Part shown: in pieces, positions 9,001 to 14,156 of the stretch | Numbering within the stretch: the stretch's first letter is position 1 | Layout of the letters: the number at the start of each line of letters is the position of its first letter | Origin: a virus | Direction: 5' to 3' (one strand) | DNA: 23,280 bases | IMG/VR virus record: IMGVR_UViG_3300032313_000380 | Location: 1 to 23,280 of that record | Notes under the pieces: generated by a model | Database searches by the model: none | Told to the model about the DNA's origin: nothing | What the model saw: the letters and a program-made list of their open reading frames with translations, nothing else | Program-made: the position numbers and the translations under genes

Positions 9001-10788
9001 ACAGACTCAATATTTGATTTTACTAGATTTTCAAGGGTCGACAGTGGTAATGTTTTACTAAATGCAGCAGATAGAATTTTAGCGTACTATACACCTGAAA
9101 TAGGCATGCCAGGTAAATCACTTGCACAACTGATTAACGGAGTAGAATATCCAGGAATCAGAGTTGATGGCCCAGGATTTAGAGCCAATACATTTGAAGT
9201 CACTAGCAATGTTATTTCGTTTAATTACACTGGCCTCACAATGGACAGCGGCAATGTTGATGCATTTAATTTCCAAACGTTGGGATTTGAAATAAATCAA
9301 GGCATCAGAATTGAAGCATTGGTACCCTTTAACTTCCAAAACAACGGATATTTTACTATCATTAGTGTTGACCGCGATTCAATGACATTGACTGGACAAC
9401 CCGTAGAGACAACATACAAATTGATGTTGGATGCTCCGATTACGGCGAATTCTGGTGATTATATTACTCAAGCAAATACATTAGCAAATGCGTATGTACT
9501 ACAGTCAGTTACGAATTCTACTCAGGTGGATATAATATACTCAGTGCCAGAATTTGCAGTATCGTCGAATATTATTAGCATCAATGGCACAGTCACTGGA
9601 TCTAATATTGCACAAATTACCACAGGCGGTAATGCTAATGTTATTATATCGTATCTTGATCTGCAGACTACATTGGATTCAAATATTTATAGTACCTATT
9701 TGGATACAGAATTAGGAACAAGACCACAAGACATAAACATCGTGGGCGGAGCTTATGTTGATGCCTATGTAAGTCATGCTCCGGAAGAATTATTACCTGG
9801 CAGAATTTATGATGCCATGGAAATAAATGTGTTTAGCAACACCGCGGGAAATACTGCAACTTACGGATACAGGGTTTTCCAGCCAATGAGTGCAAACATT
9901 GAATATACAAGAATAAGTGCCAATGCCACAACAACACTTTCTGCTAATTTAGAATTAACAGATGATGAAATCTTGGTAACAGATGTGACAAAATTACCAA
10001 CACCAAGTCCTGATTTAGGAACTCCCGGCATAGTGTTTATCAATGGCGAACGAATCGTGTATTATCAAAAATACGATTTTGCTAAAATGTCAACTGCTAT
10101 TGCCTGGACCGCAAATACACAGATACCTATAAACACTTTAATTGCTCTTAATAGCAATGTTTATTTGACCACCGGTAATGTATATGCAAATGCCAATGTG
10201 TATGTTAATTCTGCCAACATTCAATTGATTACAATAAATTCACTGAGACAACTACGTAGAGGTGTAGATGGCACAGGTGCCTCAAATATTGTACTTGCTG
10301 GTAATCTAGTGTCGGACAGCAGTCAAGCACAACTGATTCCAAATGCACAAATTTATAGTTCAGTAACAGTAAGTGGAAATCTTAAAGTTACTTCAAATGT
10401 AACTTATAAATTAATATTAAGTTCAACTGTTACTGCCAACATTGGTGATTATATCACACAATTTGCCAATACAGGTAATGCTAGAGTACTACAGAGTGTA
10501 ACAAATGCAAATGTTGTTCCTGTTGATTTTGTTACTGGTACGTTCCGAACAGCAGCAAACATAGGTACACGAATAAATCTTGTTAGCTTAACTAGCGGGA
10601 TTACAAACATAAATGCCAATGTTATTAGTTTGAATACATTGGGTTCTGTAAATTCAAACGGAAATGTTGTGCTATCAAGTGTATCGTTATTAAGAAGTAA
10701 CATCTGGGAACAATTTGGTACAACCCTGCAAAACAGCACTACCATTGGAGCACAATTTATCAGAGCGGAGCCTAGTTATACACCATGA
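1..10788 (+). CDS. Giant virion structural protein (5' partial), with FG-GAP beta-propeller
   Basis: The frame is open from base 1 to a TGA at 10786-10788, giving at least 3,595 residues; the true start lies upstream, and the GTG at 34 is only the first in-window start codon. Residue numbers count base 1 as residue 1. Modules seen in order: a conserved phage structural segment with LGLYPKY near 489, then GHDGS...FGDFRDD...LELE around 514-541; a segment with DTDRPHTNPWEML near 630-645; a seven-repeat FG-GAP propeller at about 1561-2170; a WWDLS-containing segment near 2274; a GGGGTGATA...NPGSGYT module at about 2866-2920; and a C-terminal GERIVYY/LRQLRRGVDGTG module at about 3349-3428. From memory, such segments occur in large uncharacterised structural proteins of T4-like cyanophages and related aquatic phages. 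The likely role is baseplate or distal tail structure, possibly host contact. Codon phase is uninterrupted. Stop and next start overlap as ATGA. Phage structural identity is fairly sure; exact place in the virion is not. Confidence 0.8.
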   Translation, partial: RAYIQEATDATVEEGQTIIVNSGSNGQKQWYFNGTIWIESQQKQTVNQPPLFDVINSDGISFGDNSVYPGTTFIGSKIFSYKIGTGSDDSVLGFPLSYKNLITQGDIQFENNFDLDTFNYILSAGITDTVDVNSGLIQKNLSRTTSTRLNTWAINSNFSKQYQIFNFTYDGITNLFPVDILPNISVDIPNIKVVINSLPVANGQFGITKVIDKLAILVDPGLLTTGDVVFVSIFNSTSTSTQGFYQVPVNFDINSLNTDLETLTLGQMRNHLIEYKNNSLDIVGNVPGNSNIRDINFVNRAGSILQHSAPIIYSGLFLNHPTMNFVDSLRLASREYSQFKIKFLELAANLELDRTNIAACVDIIMSVLNNVKNDNFPYHYSDMIPHGEDDRIVLPSYTVFDTDIRAYEITSIFQDSVVNNKAVLIYLTRQLNGIVTTTLLVNGQDYYFDQTRPAVVIQDSFNLLYNDIISVVEYNNTDGSYVPETPTKLGLYPKYVPNIFVDNTYRTPIQVIQGHDGSLTPTFGDFRDDVLLELERRIYNNIKVKYDPVNFNINDYVPGKWRLLDYTHQEFNQLLSRSFLNWVGTNRVDFTTNNTFKASDAFTWNYKKFRDVINGETLPGTWRSIFRYFFDTDRPHTNPWEMLGFSEKPAYWDDRYGPAPYTGGNIVLWSDLESGYIHAGPRAGIDLRYSRPGLISVIPVDDSGNLRNPSEFLVTDFDSANANTSFAVGDIGPTELAWRRSSDFPFALQYALAIGKPARYFGLLADVQRYNRSTTTSQFVDSVNNKHIQPNILRINGYINTDGTIERSAGYLNWIKDYLKNIGITDAGTVLKENLSRITVQLAYKMAGYSDKRFLELLAEQVSPSSVNDSVVIPEENYSIELYKGAPLSKITYSAVIVEKSVNGYTVSGYNITDPYFYIIPSLPNNNAYTVEVDGQRGTIYKDFKSQRFTIPYGFEFNSKQQVVDFLVSYQRYLIAQGFIFEDRDNLLNENKDWILSAKEFLHWTNQGWKIGNILVLSPVSTTIKIFNEVAVVDEITNTSSGSRVLDINYQPIRKNNFTIVRDSNLFTLKSLNEQTVGFAEFNLIQYEHLLVLDNTTVFKDVIYVPETGNRQYRLKLVGAKTGFWNGSLELPGYVYSSDYIDDWQPGQDYLKGTVVSNKLRYYAAIENISAADQFQTTLWKQLGQNELKSGVINNFATNASQSLQYYDINSQPLDEQIQLFSNGLIGFRPRQYFTNLGIDIVTQSKFYQGLIKQGGTTNAISALKGAQFNNLNTELNFFENWAVRVGEYGAIDINQFYEFILPDAEFDNNPAVFQLTDGTTTAQIDIKTFNSATTYKISGSFTANFLRTETIDQPAELKTLPVAGFVNLDDVDSTIFNITDYAKYSNIVNNMGEGYTLWTARDYNNQWNVYRASSVPGLAFILRYNTDSRAELVISAEHGLEAGDLVALKNFDNRYNGIYQVDSVIDTTRFLITIYNNLQELIDAEAVLGNGIVYKLTSSKLSTPTSITDSTPDNGWIFNDKIWIENLDNKGNWGVYTKTDPWGYQDKIQLGESQYAGNDHFGRAVALDNTGLYLYGGAPDSFNGRVSIYARNSSNGWDSYGSLSGNNPVLDSFGKVLVTATVGSSNYLAVSASDSGNGQGVVYVFENQVLMQILADSAGSPGDEFGASMAISDTATYLYVGAPGANKVYCYALNTPREQTTQNILGSTGVDTFNLNFSATDASDIIVTAPLRSSEYLPGIDYTVATSPDRIIFTVAPISGERITVQKRTYFYSLLDTLPLLSESSAGSKFGSSVVCNSDGSTIAVGASGATVDGLADAGAVHVYHRTVTEFITNGITNTFTLPDNLGALFYVYYNGALLTNGPDYYIIGTNIIQFAGFDIPTAGNNLKVESNQFILDQTIYPETIGIAGGEFGTNLTMCNSGCNIYVSSPTYQEANYRFGLVTRYLNVGRVYGTITGSVQNPTVAVGESIVINNKVVTFTGTTLAVVVSNINGANIPGVTASIVDNKLKIDSDVVVIANKLNIVSGNTGTPLADLGLEDYQYVQVIQHPDMLGETFGSTLKVDQTSGTLAIGSDGADMSILIHIDTTLAVPTVFDSGGTKFVDLITDSGAVYIYNLMANPYEDVDNPALFTFTQKLTGPNLDTGFNFGAAIDLKSDYLIVGVSNDYDLVTEGGSLYYYYNQDAKSGWTLTRYKEPRVDIGAVSNAFLYNISSQNILDFFDYLDPAKGKLLGAVEQELDYKEEYDPASYNQSTRTNTINNTNFYWSDRHTGRTWWDLSVVSFIDYEQDILQYRAKNWGSLFPGSQVIIYEWVESDFLPSQYVNSVGDGIPKYPDDTAYSSVTVVDPTTGIINQKYYYWVSGKTNVNVTQARRTLSVKALESYITSPKDQGIPYLALLAPNSVAVYNINDQLIGNDVAIHMDVSEVRNSNLIHNEWQLVQQNAGAESIPSRAINKLKDSIVGFDNNGLIVPDPLLTAQDKLGILDFPRQTMVVNRIAALREYVETLNTILAQYPILLITTPSSLLLQDPLPASGFDTQTSSVTDLAYLDTDAFANGYKILIPSDSDYQGKWSIYSFNSINDTFELFKLQSFKTDLFWNPVVWYDTTYQNGKEINYTVDIYSDIQALTPAIGDYIKVLDSGQGKWLLYEVLSASSLSLIGAEDGTMQVRSEVYDVTVGAGYDSAVYDSIGFDPQAVQELQNIYNSVYQEMLIGNLSTEFNRLFLTIINFIFAEQKNPDWIFKTSFIDVYHNLRTLEQFPNYVRDNQSFYNDYIQEVKPYRTQIREYVPSYYRQELAQGDWTDFDLPSSYDSRYKTFRIPDISVTSDADLFQTELYSDWANNYKFKITDYIIGNVGLNYTLPPNVEITGGGGTGATAITTIDANGKVSGITVTNPGSGYTVTPNVFINGDGVGATAYPLLKNEFYNSQANLSYNLVRSIDTEIKFDRFAYSSNLVVWQPNTAYANTVITSGNTVVDPGNIYVSSGNIVIYNNQVYLAVNANVTTDSIFDFTRFSRVDSGNVLLNAADRILAYYTPEIGMPGKSLAQLINGVEYPGIRVDGPGFRANTFEVTSNVISFNYTGLTMDSGNVDAFNFQTLGFEINQGIRIEALVPFNFQNNGYFTIISVDRDSMTLTGQPVETTYKLMLDAPITANSGDYITQANTLANAYVLQSVTNSTQVDIIYSVPEFAVSSNIISINGTVTGSNIAQITTGGNANVIISYLDLQTTLDSNIYSTYLDTELGTRPQDINIVGGAYVDAYVSHAPEELLPGRIYDAMEINVFSNTAGNTATYGYRVFQPMSANIEYTRISANATTTLSANLELTDDEILVTDVTKLPTPSPDLGTPGIVFINGERIVYYQKYDFAKMSTAIAWTANTQIPINTLIALNSNVYLTTGNVYANANVYVNSANIQLITINSLRQLRRGVDGTGASNIVLAGNLVSDSSQAQLIPNAQIYSSVTVSGNLKVTSNVTYKLILSSTVTANIGDYITQFANTGNARVLQSVTNANVVPVDFVTGTFRTAANIGTRINLVSLTSGITNINANVISLNTLGSVNSNGNVVLSSVSLLRSNIWEQFGTTLQNSTTIGAQFIRAEPSYTP
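4681..6510 (+). repeat. Seven FG-GAP-type repeats (predicted seven-bladed beta-propeller) in the giant protein
   Basis: Seven copies of an FG-x(8-14)-L/I-x-V/G-x-S/G-A/S pattern occur in frame. Their Phe-Gly pairs lie at about 4684, 4840, 4996, 5371, 5737, 6169 and 6442. Examples are FGASMAISDT followed by YVGAPG, and FGSSVVCNSD followed by IAVGASG. Each is followed by a strand ending in an aromatic such as VYVFE, VYCYAL or VHVYHR. The count matches the seven blades of integrin-alpha-type FG-GAP propellers. The spacing is irregular: extra segments of roughly 60 to 100 residues sit between repeats 3/4, 4/5 and 5/6. Classic calcium-binding DxDxDG loops are not obvious. The repeat pattern is seen directly; the propeller fold and any role in binding are inferred. 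Confidence 0.7.
9412..9528 (+). repeat. C-terminal duplicated module, copy 1 (giant protein)
   Basis: Encodes 39 residues beginning TYKLMLDAPITANSGDYITQ and ending VLQSVTNSTQV. It aligns without gaps to the segment encoded at 10402-10518, with 24 of 39 identical residues counted by eye. The nucleotide sequences have diverged much more at third codon positions, so this is an old duplication rather than a recent one. Confidence 0.8.
10402..10518 (+). repeat. C-terminal duplicated module, copy 2 (giant protein)
   Basis: Encodes 39 residues beginning TYKLILSSTVTANIGDYITQ and ending VLQSVTNANVV. It is the partner of the segment at 9412-9528. About 290 residues separate the copies; that interval holds the GERIVYY/LRQLRRGVDGTG module. 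Confidence 0.8.
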
Positions 10789-11489
10789 ACTTAACCCAAC
10801 TAAATAGTAATATGGATAAAAATATGGAAGATTTACAAGAAAATTCTATGGAAAAACAAACTAAACCCAACGAAACGGGCGGCATTCATGTGCAGGGACA
10901 CATCAAAATTTTTGACCCTGAATCAGGTGAAGTCTATGTAGACAAACGAAATGCTATTCACTACGAAAATATAAGTGAAGCGATTGCCTACACTTTGGCC
11001 AACAAAGGACAATATTACATCTATGAGATGCATTTTGGTAATGGTGGTACCAGTGTTGACCCCACAGGTATTATCAATTATTTGCCGCCTAATGTAAACA
11101 CCAGTAACAGTAATTTATACAATCCTACTTTTGCAAAAATCGTGGATAACACCAGCGCATTAAATGCTGATCCAACCCGAAACAAGATGGAAATCAGACA
11201 TGTGCCCGGGCGTGTTTATACAGATATTGTTATCAGCTGCTTGTTAGATTATGGCGAACCCACTGGTCAGTCAGCATTTGATAACAGTACCAATTTGGAA
11301 GATACATACACGTTTGACGAATTGGGATTAAAAGCCAGAAGTACAGATGGCAGTTCTGGATTAACTACAACAGGTAAATTACTAACTCACGTGATTTTCC
11401 ATCCAGTACAGAAAAGTTTAAATCGATTGATTCAAATTGATTACACTGTGAGAATTCAAACTTTAACCAATTTAAGTAGCATAGGATAA
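10785..11489 (+). CDS. Conserved phage structural protein, probably baseplate or fibre associated (234 aa)
   Basis: The start ATG overlaps the stop of the giant gene as ATGA, which points to translational coupling; a GGAG lies at 10767-10770, 14 bases upstream, rather far for a good ribosome site. Further in-frame ATGs at 10812, 10824 and 10848 are possible starts, because the first 30 or so residues are polar and low in complexity. The recognisable part begins at about residue 34 with GHIKIFDPESGEVYVDKRNA, followed by IHYENISEAIA and YEMHFGNGGT. I recall this pattern from small uncharacterised structural proteins that neighbour tail fibre genes in large phages. There is no signal peptide, membrane segment or catalytic motif. 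Position between the giant structural gene and the fibres supports a virion role. No precise function can be given. Confidence 0.7.
   Translation: MNLTQLNSNMDKNMEDLQENSMEKQTKPNETGGIHVQGHIKIFDPESGEVYVDKRNAIHYENISEAIAYTLANKGQYYIYEMHFGNGGTSVDPTGIINYLPPNVNTSNSNLYNPTFAKIVDNTSALNADPTRNKMEIRHVPGRVYTDIVISCLLDYGEPTGQSAFDNSTNLEDTYTFDELGLKARSTDGSSGLTTTGKLLTHVIFHPVQKSLNRLIQIDYTVRIQTLTNLSSIG
11483..11486 (+). promoter_or_regulatory. Ribosome binding site (AGGA) for the 371-residue fibre gene
   Basis: AGGA lies 7 bases before the ATG at 11494, and overlaps the last codons of the preceding gene. It supports 11494 as the true start. Confidence 0.6.
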
Positions 11490-11493
11490 TACA

Positions 11494-12609
11494 ATGTCAT
11501 ATTTTGTAAATAAAACCGACGGAGCAGTTATTGTAGTACTAGATGGTACTAAAGATACTACTAGCACAAGTTTAACTTTGTTTGGGCGGTTAGTACAAAA
11601 CTACGGTGATCAAACAAACGAAAATTTTGTTAGACTGCTAGAAAATTTCAGTTTTAACACAAGCCCGGCCAATCCCATAACTGGTCAACTTTGGTTTGAC
11701 ACAAACACAAACAATATCAAGGCATACACAACTGCCAATACATGGGTCACTGTGGGCAGTGTTATACAGGGCAATGTTGATATCAGTGGCAATTTAGAAC
11801 TAGGTCCGTATGCGTTTGCTATCAAAGATCTTGACGGCAATGTTCAAATTACTAATAGTGTCAACAATGCTAACGTAAGTTTTTATACTAATACAGCAGG
11901 AGTCAGCACAAGAGTTTTACACTTAAACGGGCAAACAGGTTTAGTACAAGTAAATGCCAATGCTTCGAGCAGTTTTGGTGTAACAACAAAAATATATGTT
12001 GACAGCGAAATACAACGAGCAACCTCCACTGGAGACACCAATCTACTGGCCAATGTTGCCATTATCAATGCCAATTTGGTTGCCAGAATAAATGCAGAAA
12101 ATAGCCTAAGAGCCAACATTACTGCTGCCAATGCACAAATAGCATTACGTGATACGATCACAAGAGTGAACAGTATTAATACGGCTATAGACACAGCACT
12201 AACTGCCAATGTTGATGCAATTTATTCTAACCTAGTAGCAAGACTCGATCAAACCACAGCAGTAAACACAGCCATGATTGCCAACGTAGCTGCTGCCAAT
12301 GCTCGAGTTAATGGGGCAAATGTTAGTATAACAAATTTAAGCAACAGATTGGACAGTGTTAACACCGCAATTGGTGTTGCATTAACAACCAATTTGGCTA
12401 CAAAAGCAGACACCGTAAGTCCCACATTAACAGGAGTGCCTACTGCACCAACGGCCACGTTTGGTGCAAATACCTTGCAAATTGCTACCACAGAATATGT
12501 CATGACAAGATCAACGTTTTGGGATGGTAGTAGAAAATTTGTTAGTACATCTGATCCCTCTGCTAGTGATGGTGCTAACGGTGATATTTGGTTCAAGTAT
12601 ATTCCATAA
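11494..12609 (+). CDS. Tail fibre protein with N-terminal docking module and coiled coil (371 aa)
   Basis: Residues 1 to about 95 form a phage fibre module with DGTKDTTSTSLTLFG, then NENFVRLLENF and ITGQLWFDT, followed by a short 'W-V-T-V-G' strand. The same module opens the 540-residue fibre downstream. Residues about 100-168 look like a beta-rich repeat region. Residues about 170-305 are rich in Ala, Asn, Ile and Leu with regular hydrophobic spacing (INANLVARINAENSLRANI and similar), read here as a trimeric coiled-coil shaft. Residues 307-336 hold the classic fibre motif SPTLTGVPTAPTA...TLQIATTEYV. The C-terminus ends in GDIWFKYIP. A good AGGA site precedes the start, and only two bases separate its stop from the next ATG. 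Tail fibre assignment is confident; receptor and attachment point are not known. Confidence 0.85.
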   Translation: MSYFVNKTDGAVIVVLDGTKDTTSTSLTLFGRLVQNYGDQTNENFVRLLENFSFNTSPANPITGQLWFDTNTNNIKAYTTANTWVTVGSVIQGNVDISGNLELGPYAFAIKDLDGNVQITNSVNNANVSFYTNTAGVSTRVLHLNGQTGLVQVNANASSSFGVTTKIYVDSEIQRATSTGDTNLLANVAIINANLVARINAENSLRANITAANAQIALRDTITRVNSINTAIDTALTANVDAIYSNLVARLDQTTAVNTAMIANVAAANARVNGANVSITNLSNRLDSVNTAIGVALTTNLATKADTVSPTLTGVPTAPTATFGANTLQIATTEYVMTRSTFWDGSRKFVSTSDPSASDGANGDIWFKYIP

Positions 12610-12611
12610 CA

Positions 12612-14102
12612 ATGACAACACGAGTAATTCAAAGAGAATTTGTCGTACAACCAGGTGATGATACATTACCGTCGGTGACTTTAGGATATGCTTGGTCCAG
12701 TTTTATGAACACGTATGCAGTCTGGCCCTCGGGCGCAGGCGATAGTGTGACCATAAGAAGAACTTTGAATTTACAAGCTGGGAACTATTATGTAACCGGC
12801 GCAGTTGACAATTATGGGTCAGTTAATATAAACGGACAGTACAATATATCTTTGTATAACTTTGGTGCAAATATATCAAGAACTTCAACAGGTAATAATA
12901 CAGAAGTCTATCACCCAGGTGGTCCTATGACCATTACCATCAGTGCCACTAATACAGGCGGTCCCAGGGGTGTTGCAGTAACTATATCTGAATACAAACG
13001 AGATGCTACTCCTATATCAGCAGTTGACCAATTCAGATTTGGAACAGGAGCACAGTTCAGATATGGACCACCTTACGTTGGTGCTTTAGTTTGGAGCACT
13101 AGAAGTCCCGGCACAGCAACCGTTGCTAGATATCAAGTCACTATGCCATTCCGCGCCAACATCACAGCACATGTCTGGGGCGCAGGAGCAGGAGCAGGTG
13201 GGTTAGATGGGTCAGAGGGTGGTCGAGGAAGTCCAGGATTGTACAACACAAACTATTTTACAGTAGAACGAGACGACATTATTGAAGTATTTGTTGGTAG
13301 TGGTGGACAGCCAGCTACGCCGACTCGCGCAAGAGTTGGTAGCACTCCAGGTGGTGCCGGCGGTTTTTCGGTTGTGGATATAAATGGCGATACTACAAAA
13401 TCATTTAATGGTGGTCGCGGCGGTAGCGCCGGGCCCGCAGGATGGTCTGGCGGCGGCGGTGGCGGTGGCGGTGCCAGTGGTGTATTAGTTAACGGAACTC
13501 CTGCTGTTGTAGCTGGCGGTGGCGGTGGTGGTGGCGGTGGTGGAGCTTTTACGCAACCGTATGCTGCAAGGCAACAAGGTGACATTACAAAAAATGCTAT
13601 TGGTGCGTCTGGGACTGATTATCGTGGAGAATCAGGATCAAGTAAAGGTGTAAACGAAGGCAGCGGCGACGGTGGTGGTGCAGGAGGTGGCGGCGGTGGA
13701 TACCCGGGCGGACAAGGTGGTGGTACTCCTGGTGGAGACATTCCCGGAGAAGCAGGGCAGTGTGGGGGTAATTATCCAATTTATGCAGCCTCCACTGGGA
13801 CTAATAGCCCTTATTACAAAAGCGGATATGCTGGCGGTAGCAGCCCGCCAAATGGAACAGGACAAAATGGGCGGGTGTTTCTTTTAATTGAACCTATTTC
13901 GTTGGTTTCGGTTAAAGTATCAGATGAGTGGAAACAGGTACAAGAGGCATTTGTAAAAGTTAGTGGGACATGGAAAGACATTGATACAATCTACATAAAG
14001 GTAGATGATAGTTGGCGCGAGCTAAACGGAGTAGGTCAGGGGGATATTACACTCACTGGCAACACTCAGTCTTACGGCACATCAACAAGAAGCTATTCAT
14101 AA
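12612..14102 (+). CDS. Glycine-rich receptor-binding adhesin (496 aa)
   Basis: Probable host-contacting tip protein. Residues 1 to about 185 are beta-rich. Residues about 190-425 are dominated by glycine, with runs of 8 to 10 Gly and GGxGG/PGG patterns (HVWGAGAGAGG at the start, GGYPGGQGGGTPGG later). This resembles phage glycine-rich domains and the polyglycine type II helix bundles known from T-even gp38-type adhesins such as that of Salmonella phage S16. Residues about 434-474 contain three tandem VKVS-x-x-W-K units, a repeat seen in other phage structural proteins. The C-terminus is Thr/Ser-rich. I chose the ATG at 12612, two bases after the previous stop, over the in-frame TTG at 12588 that would run inside the fibre gene; no clear ribosome site is visible for either. 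Role as adhesin is inferred from composition and position. Confidence 0.75.
   Translation: MTTRVIQREFVVQPGDDTLPSVTLGYAWSSFMNTYAVWPSGAGDSVTIRRTLNLQAGNYYVTGAVDNYGSVNINGQYNISLYNFGANISRTSTGNNTEVYHPGGPMTITISATNTGGPRGVAVTISEYKRDATPISAVDQFRFGTGAQFRYGPPYVGALVWSTRSPGTATVARYQVTMPFRANITAHVWGAGAGAGGLDGSEGGRGSPGLYNTNYFTVERDDIIEVFVGSGGQPATPTRARVGSTPGGAGGFSVVDINGDTTKSFNGGRGGSAGPAGWSGGGGGGGGASGVLVNGTPAVVAGGGGGGGGGGAFTQPYAARQQGDITKNAIGASGTDYRGESGSSKGVNEGSGDGGGAGGGGGGYPGGQGGGTPGGDIPGEAGQCGGNYPIYAASTGTNSPYYKSGYAGGSSPPNGTGQNGRVFLLIEPISLVSVKVSDEWKQVQEAFVKVSGTWKDIDTIYIKVDDSWRELNGVGQGDITLTGNTQSYGTSTRSYS
13449..13735 (+). repeat. GGN triplet tracts encoding polyglycine
   Basis: Dense runs of GGC/GGT/GGA triplets occur at about 13449-13472, 13515-13544 and 13671-13735, inside the adhesin gene. 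They encode the polyglycine strands. The near-identical triplets make this the most repetitive DNA in the window and a plausible substrate for slippage or recombination between adhesin alleles. The complementary strand reads as poly-proline, which is only a shadow of this composition. Confidence 0.75.
13911..14033 (+). repeat. Three tandem Trp-containing repeats in the adhesin C-terminus
   Basis: Three units of about 14 residues follow one another: VKVSDEWKQVQEAF, VKVSGTWKDIDTIY and IKVDDSWRELNGV. The conserved positions are the leading V/I-K-V, the Trp at position 7 and a following K/R. Similar K-V-x-G-x-W repeats are common near the ends of phage fibre and tail proteins. Confidence 0.75.
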
Positions 14103-14125
14103 GCTTTATAGAGCGATAATAAACG

Positions 14126-14134
14126 CATAAATAA
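14126..14134 (+). promoter_or_regulatory. T4-late-type promoter candidate (CATAAATAA)
   Basis: The intergenic stretch 14103-14156 contains CATAAATAA, one base away from the T4 late promoter consensus TATAAATA. It ends 22 bases before the ATG of the 540-residue fibre. This is one of only two gaps longer than 20 bases in the window, which favours a regulatory role. Such a short AT-rich match could arise by chance. Confidence 0.35.
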
Positions 14135-14142
14135 CAAAAGTT

Positions 14143-14146
14143 GGAG
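14143..14146 (+). promoter_or_regulatory. Ribosome binding site (GGAG) for the 540-residue fibre
   Basis: GGAG lies 10 bases before the ATG at 14157, in an intergenic stretch, and supports that start. Confidence 0.65.
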
Positions 14147-14156
14147 AATTTAAAAA

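Noticed and set aside
12588-12611. TTG start for the glycine-rich adhesin
   Set aside because: It would begin inside the fibre gene with no ribosome site. The ATG at 12612, directly after the fibre stop, is more natural.
11883-12650. Minus-strand frames of 108 and 133 codons opposite the 371-residue fibre
   Set aside because: They lie entirely or almost entirely antisense to a well-supported gene, lack ribosome sites and show no recognisable domain.
13253-13585. Minus-strand poly-proline reading frame
   Set aside because: It is the complement of the GGN triplets in the adhesin gene; the proline runs merely mirror polyglycine.
13449-13735. A CRISPR array or minisatellite in the GGN tracts
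   Set aside because: The repetition is triplet-based and in frame with polyglycine. There are no equal spacers or palindromic repeats.
14103-14125. A transcription terminator after the adhesin gene
   Set aside because: The near-palindrome GCTTTATAGAGC has two G-U pairs and no following T-run, so the hairpin is too weak.
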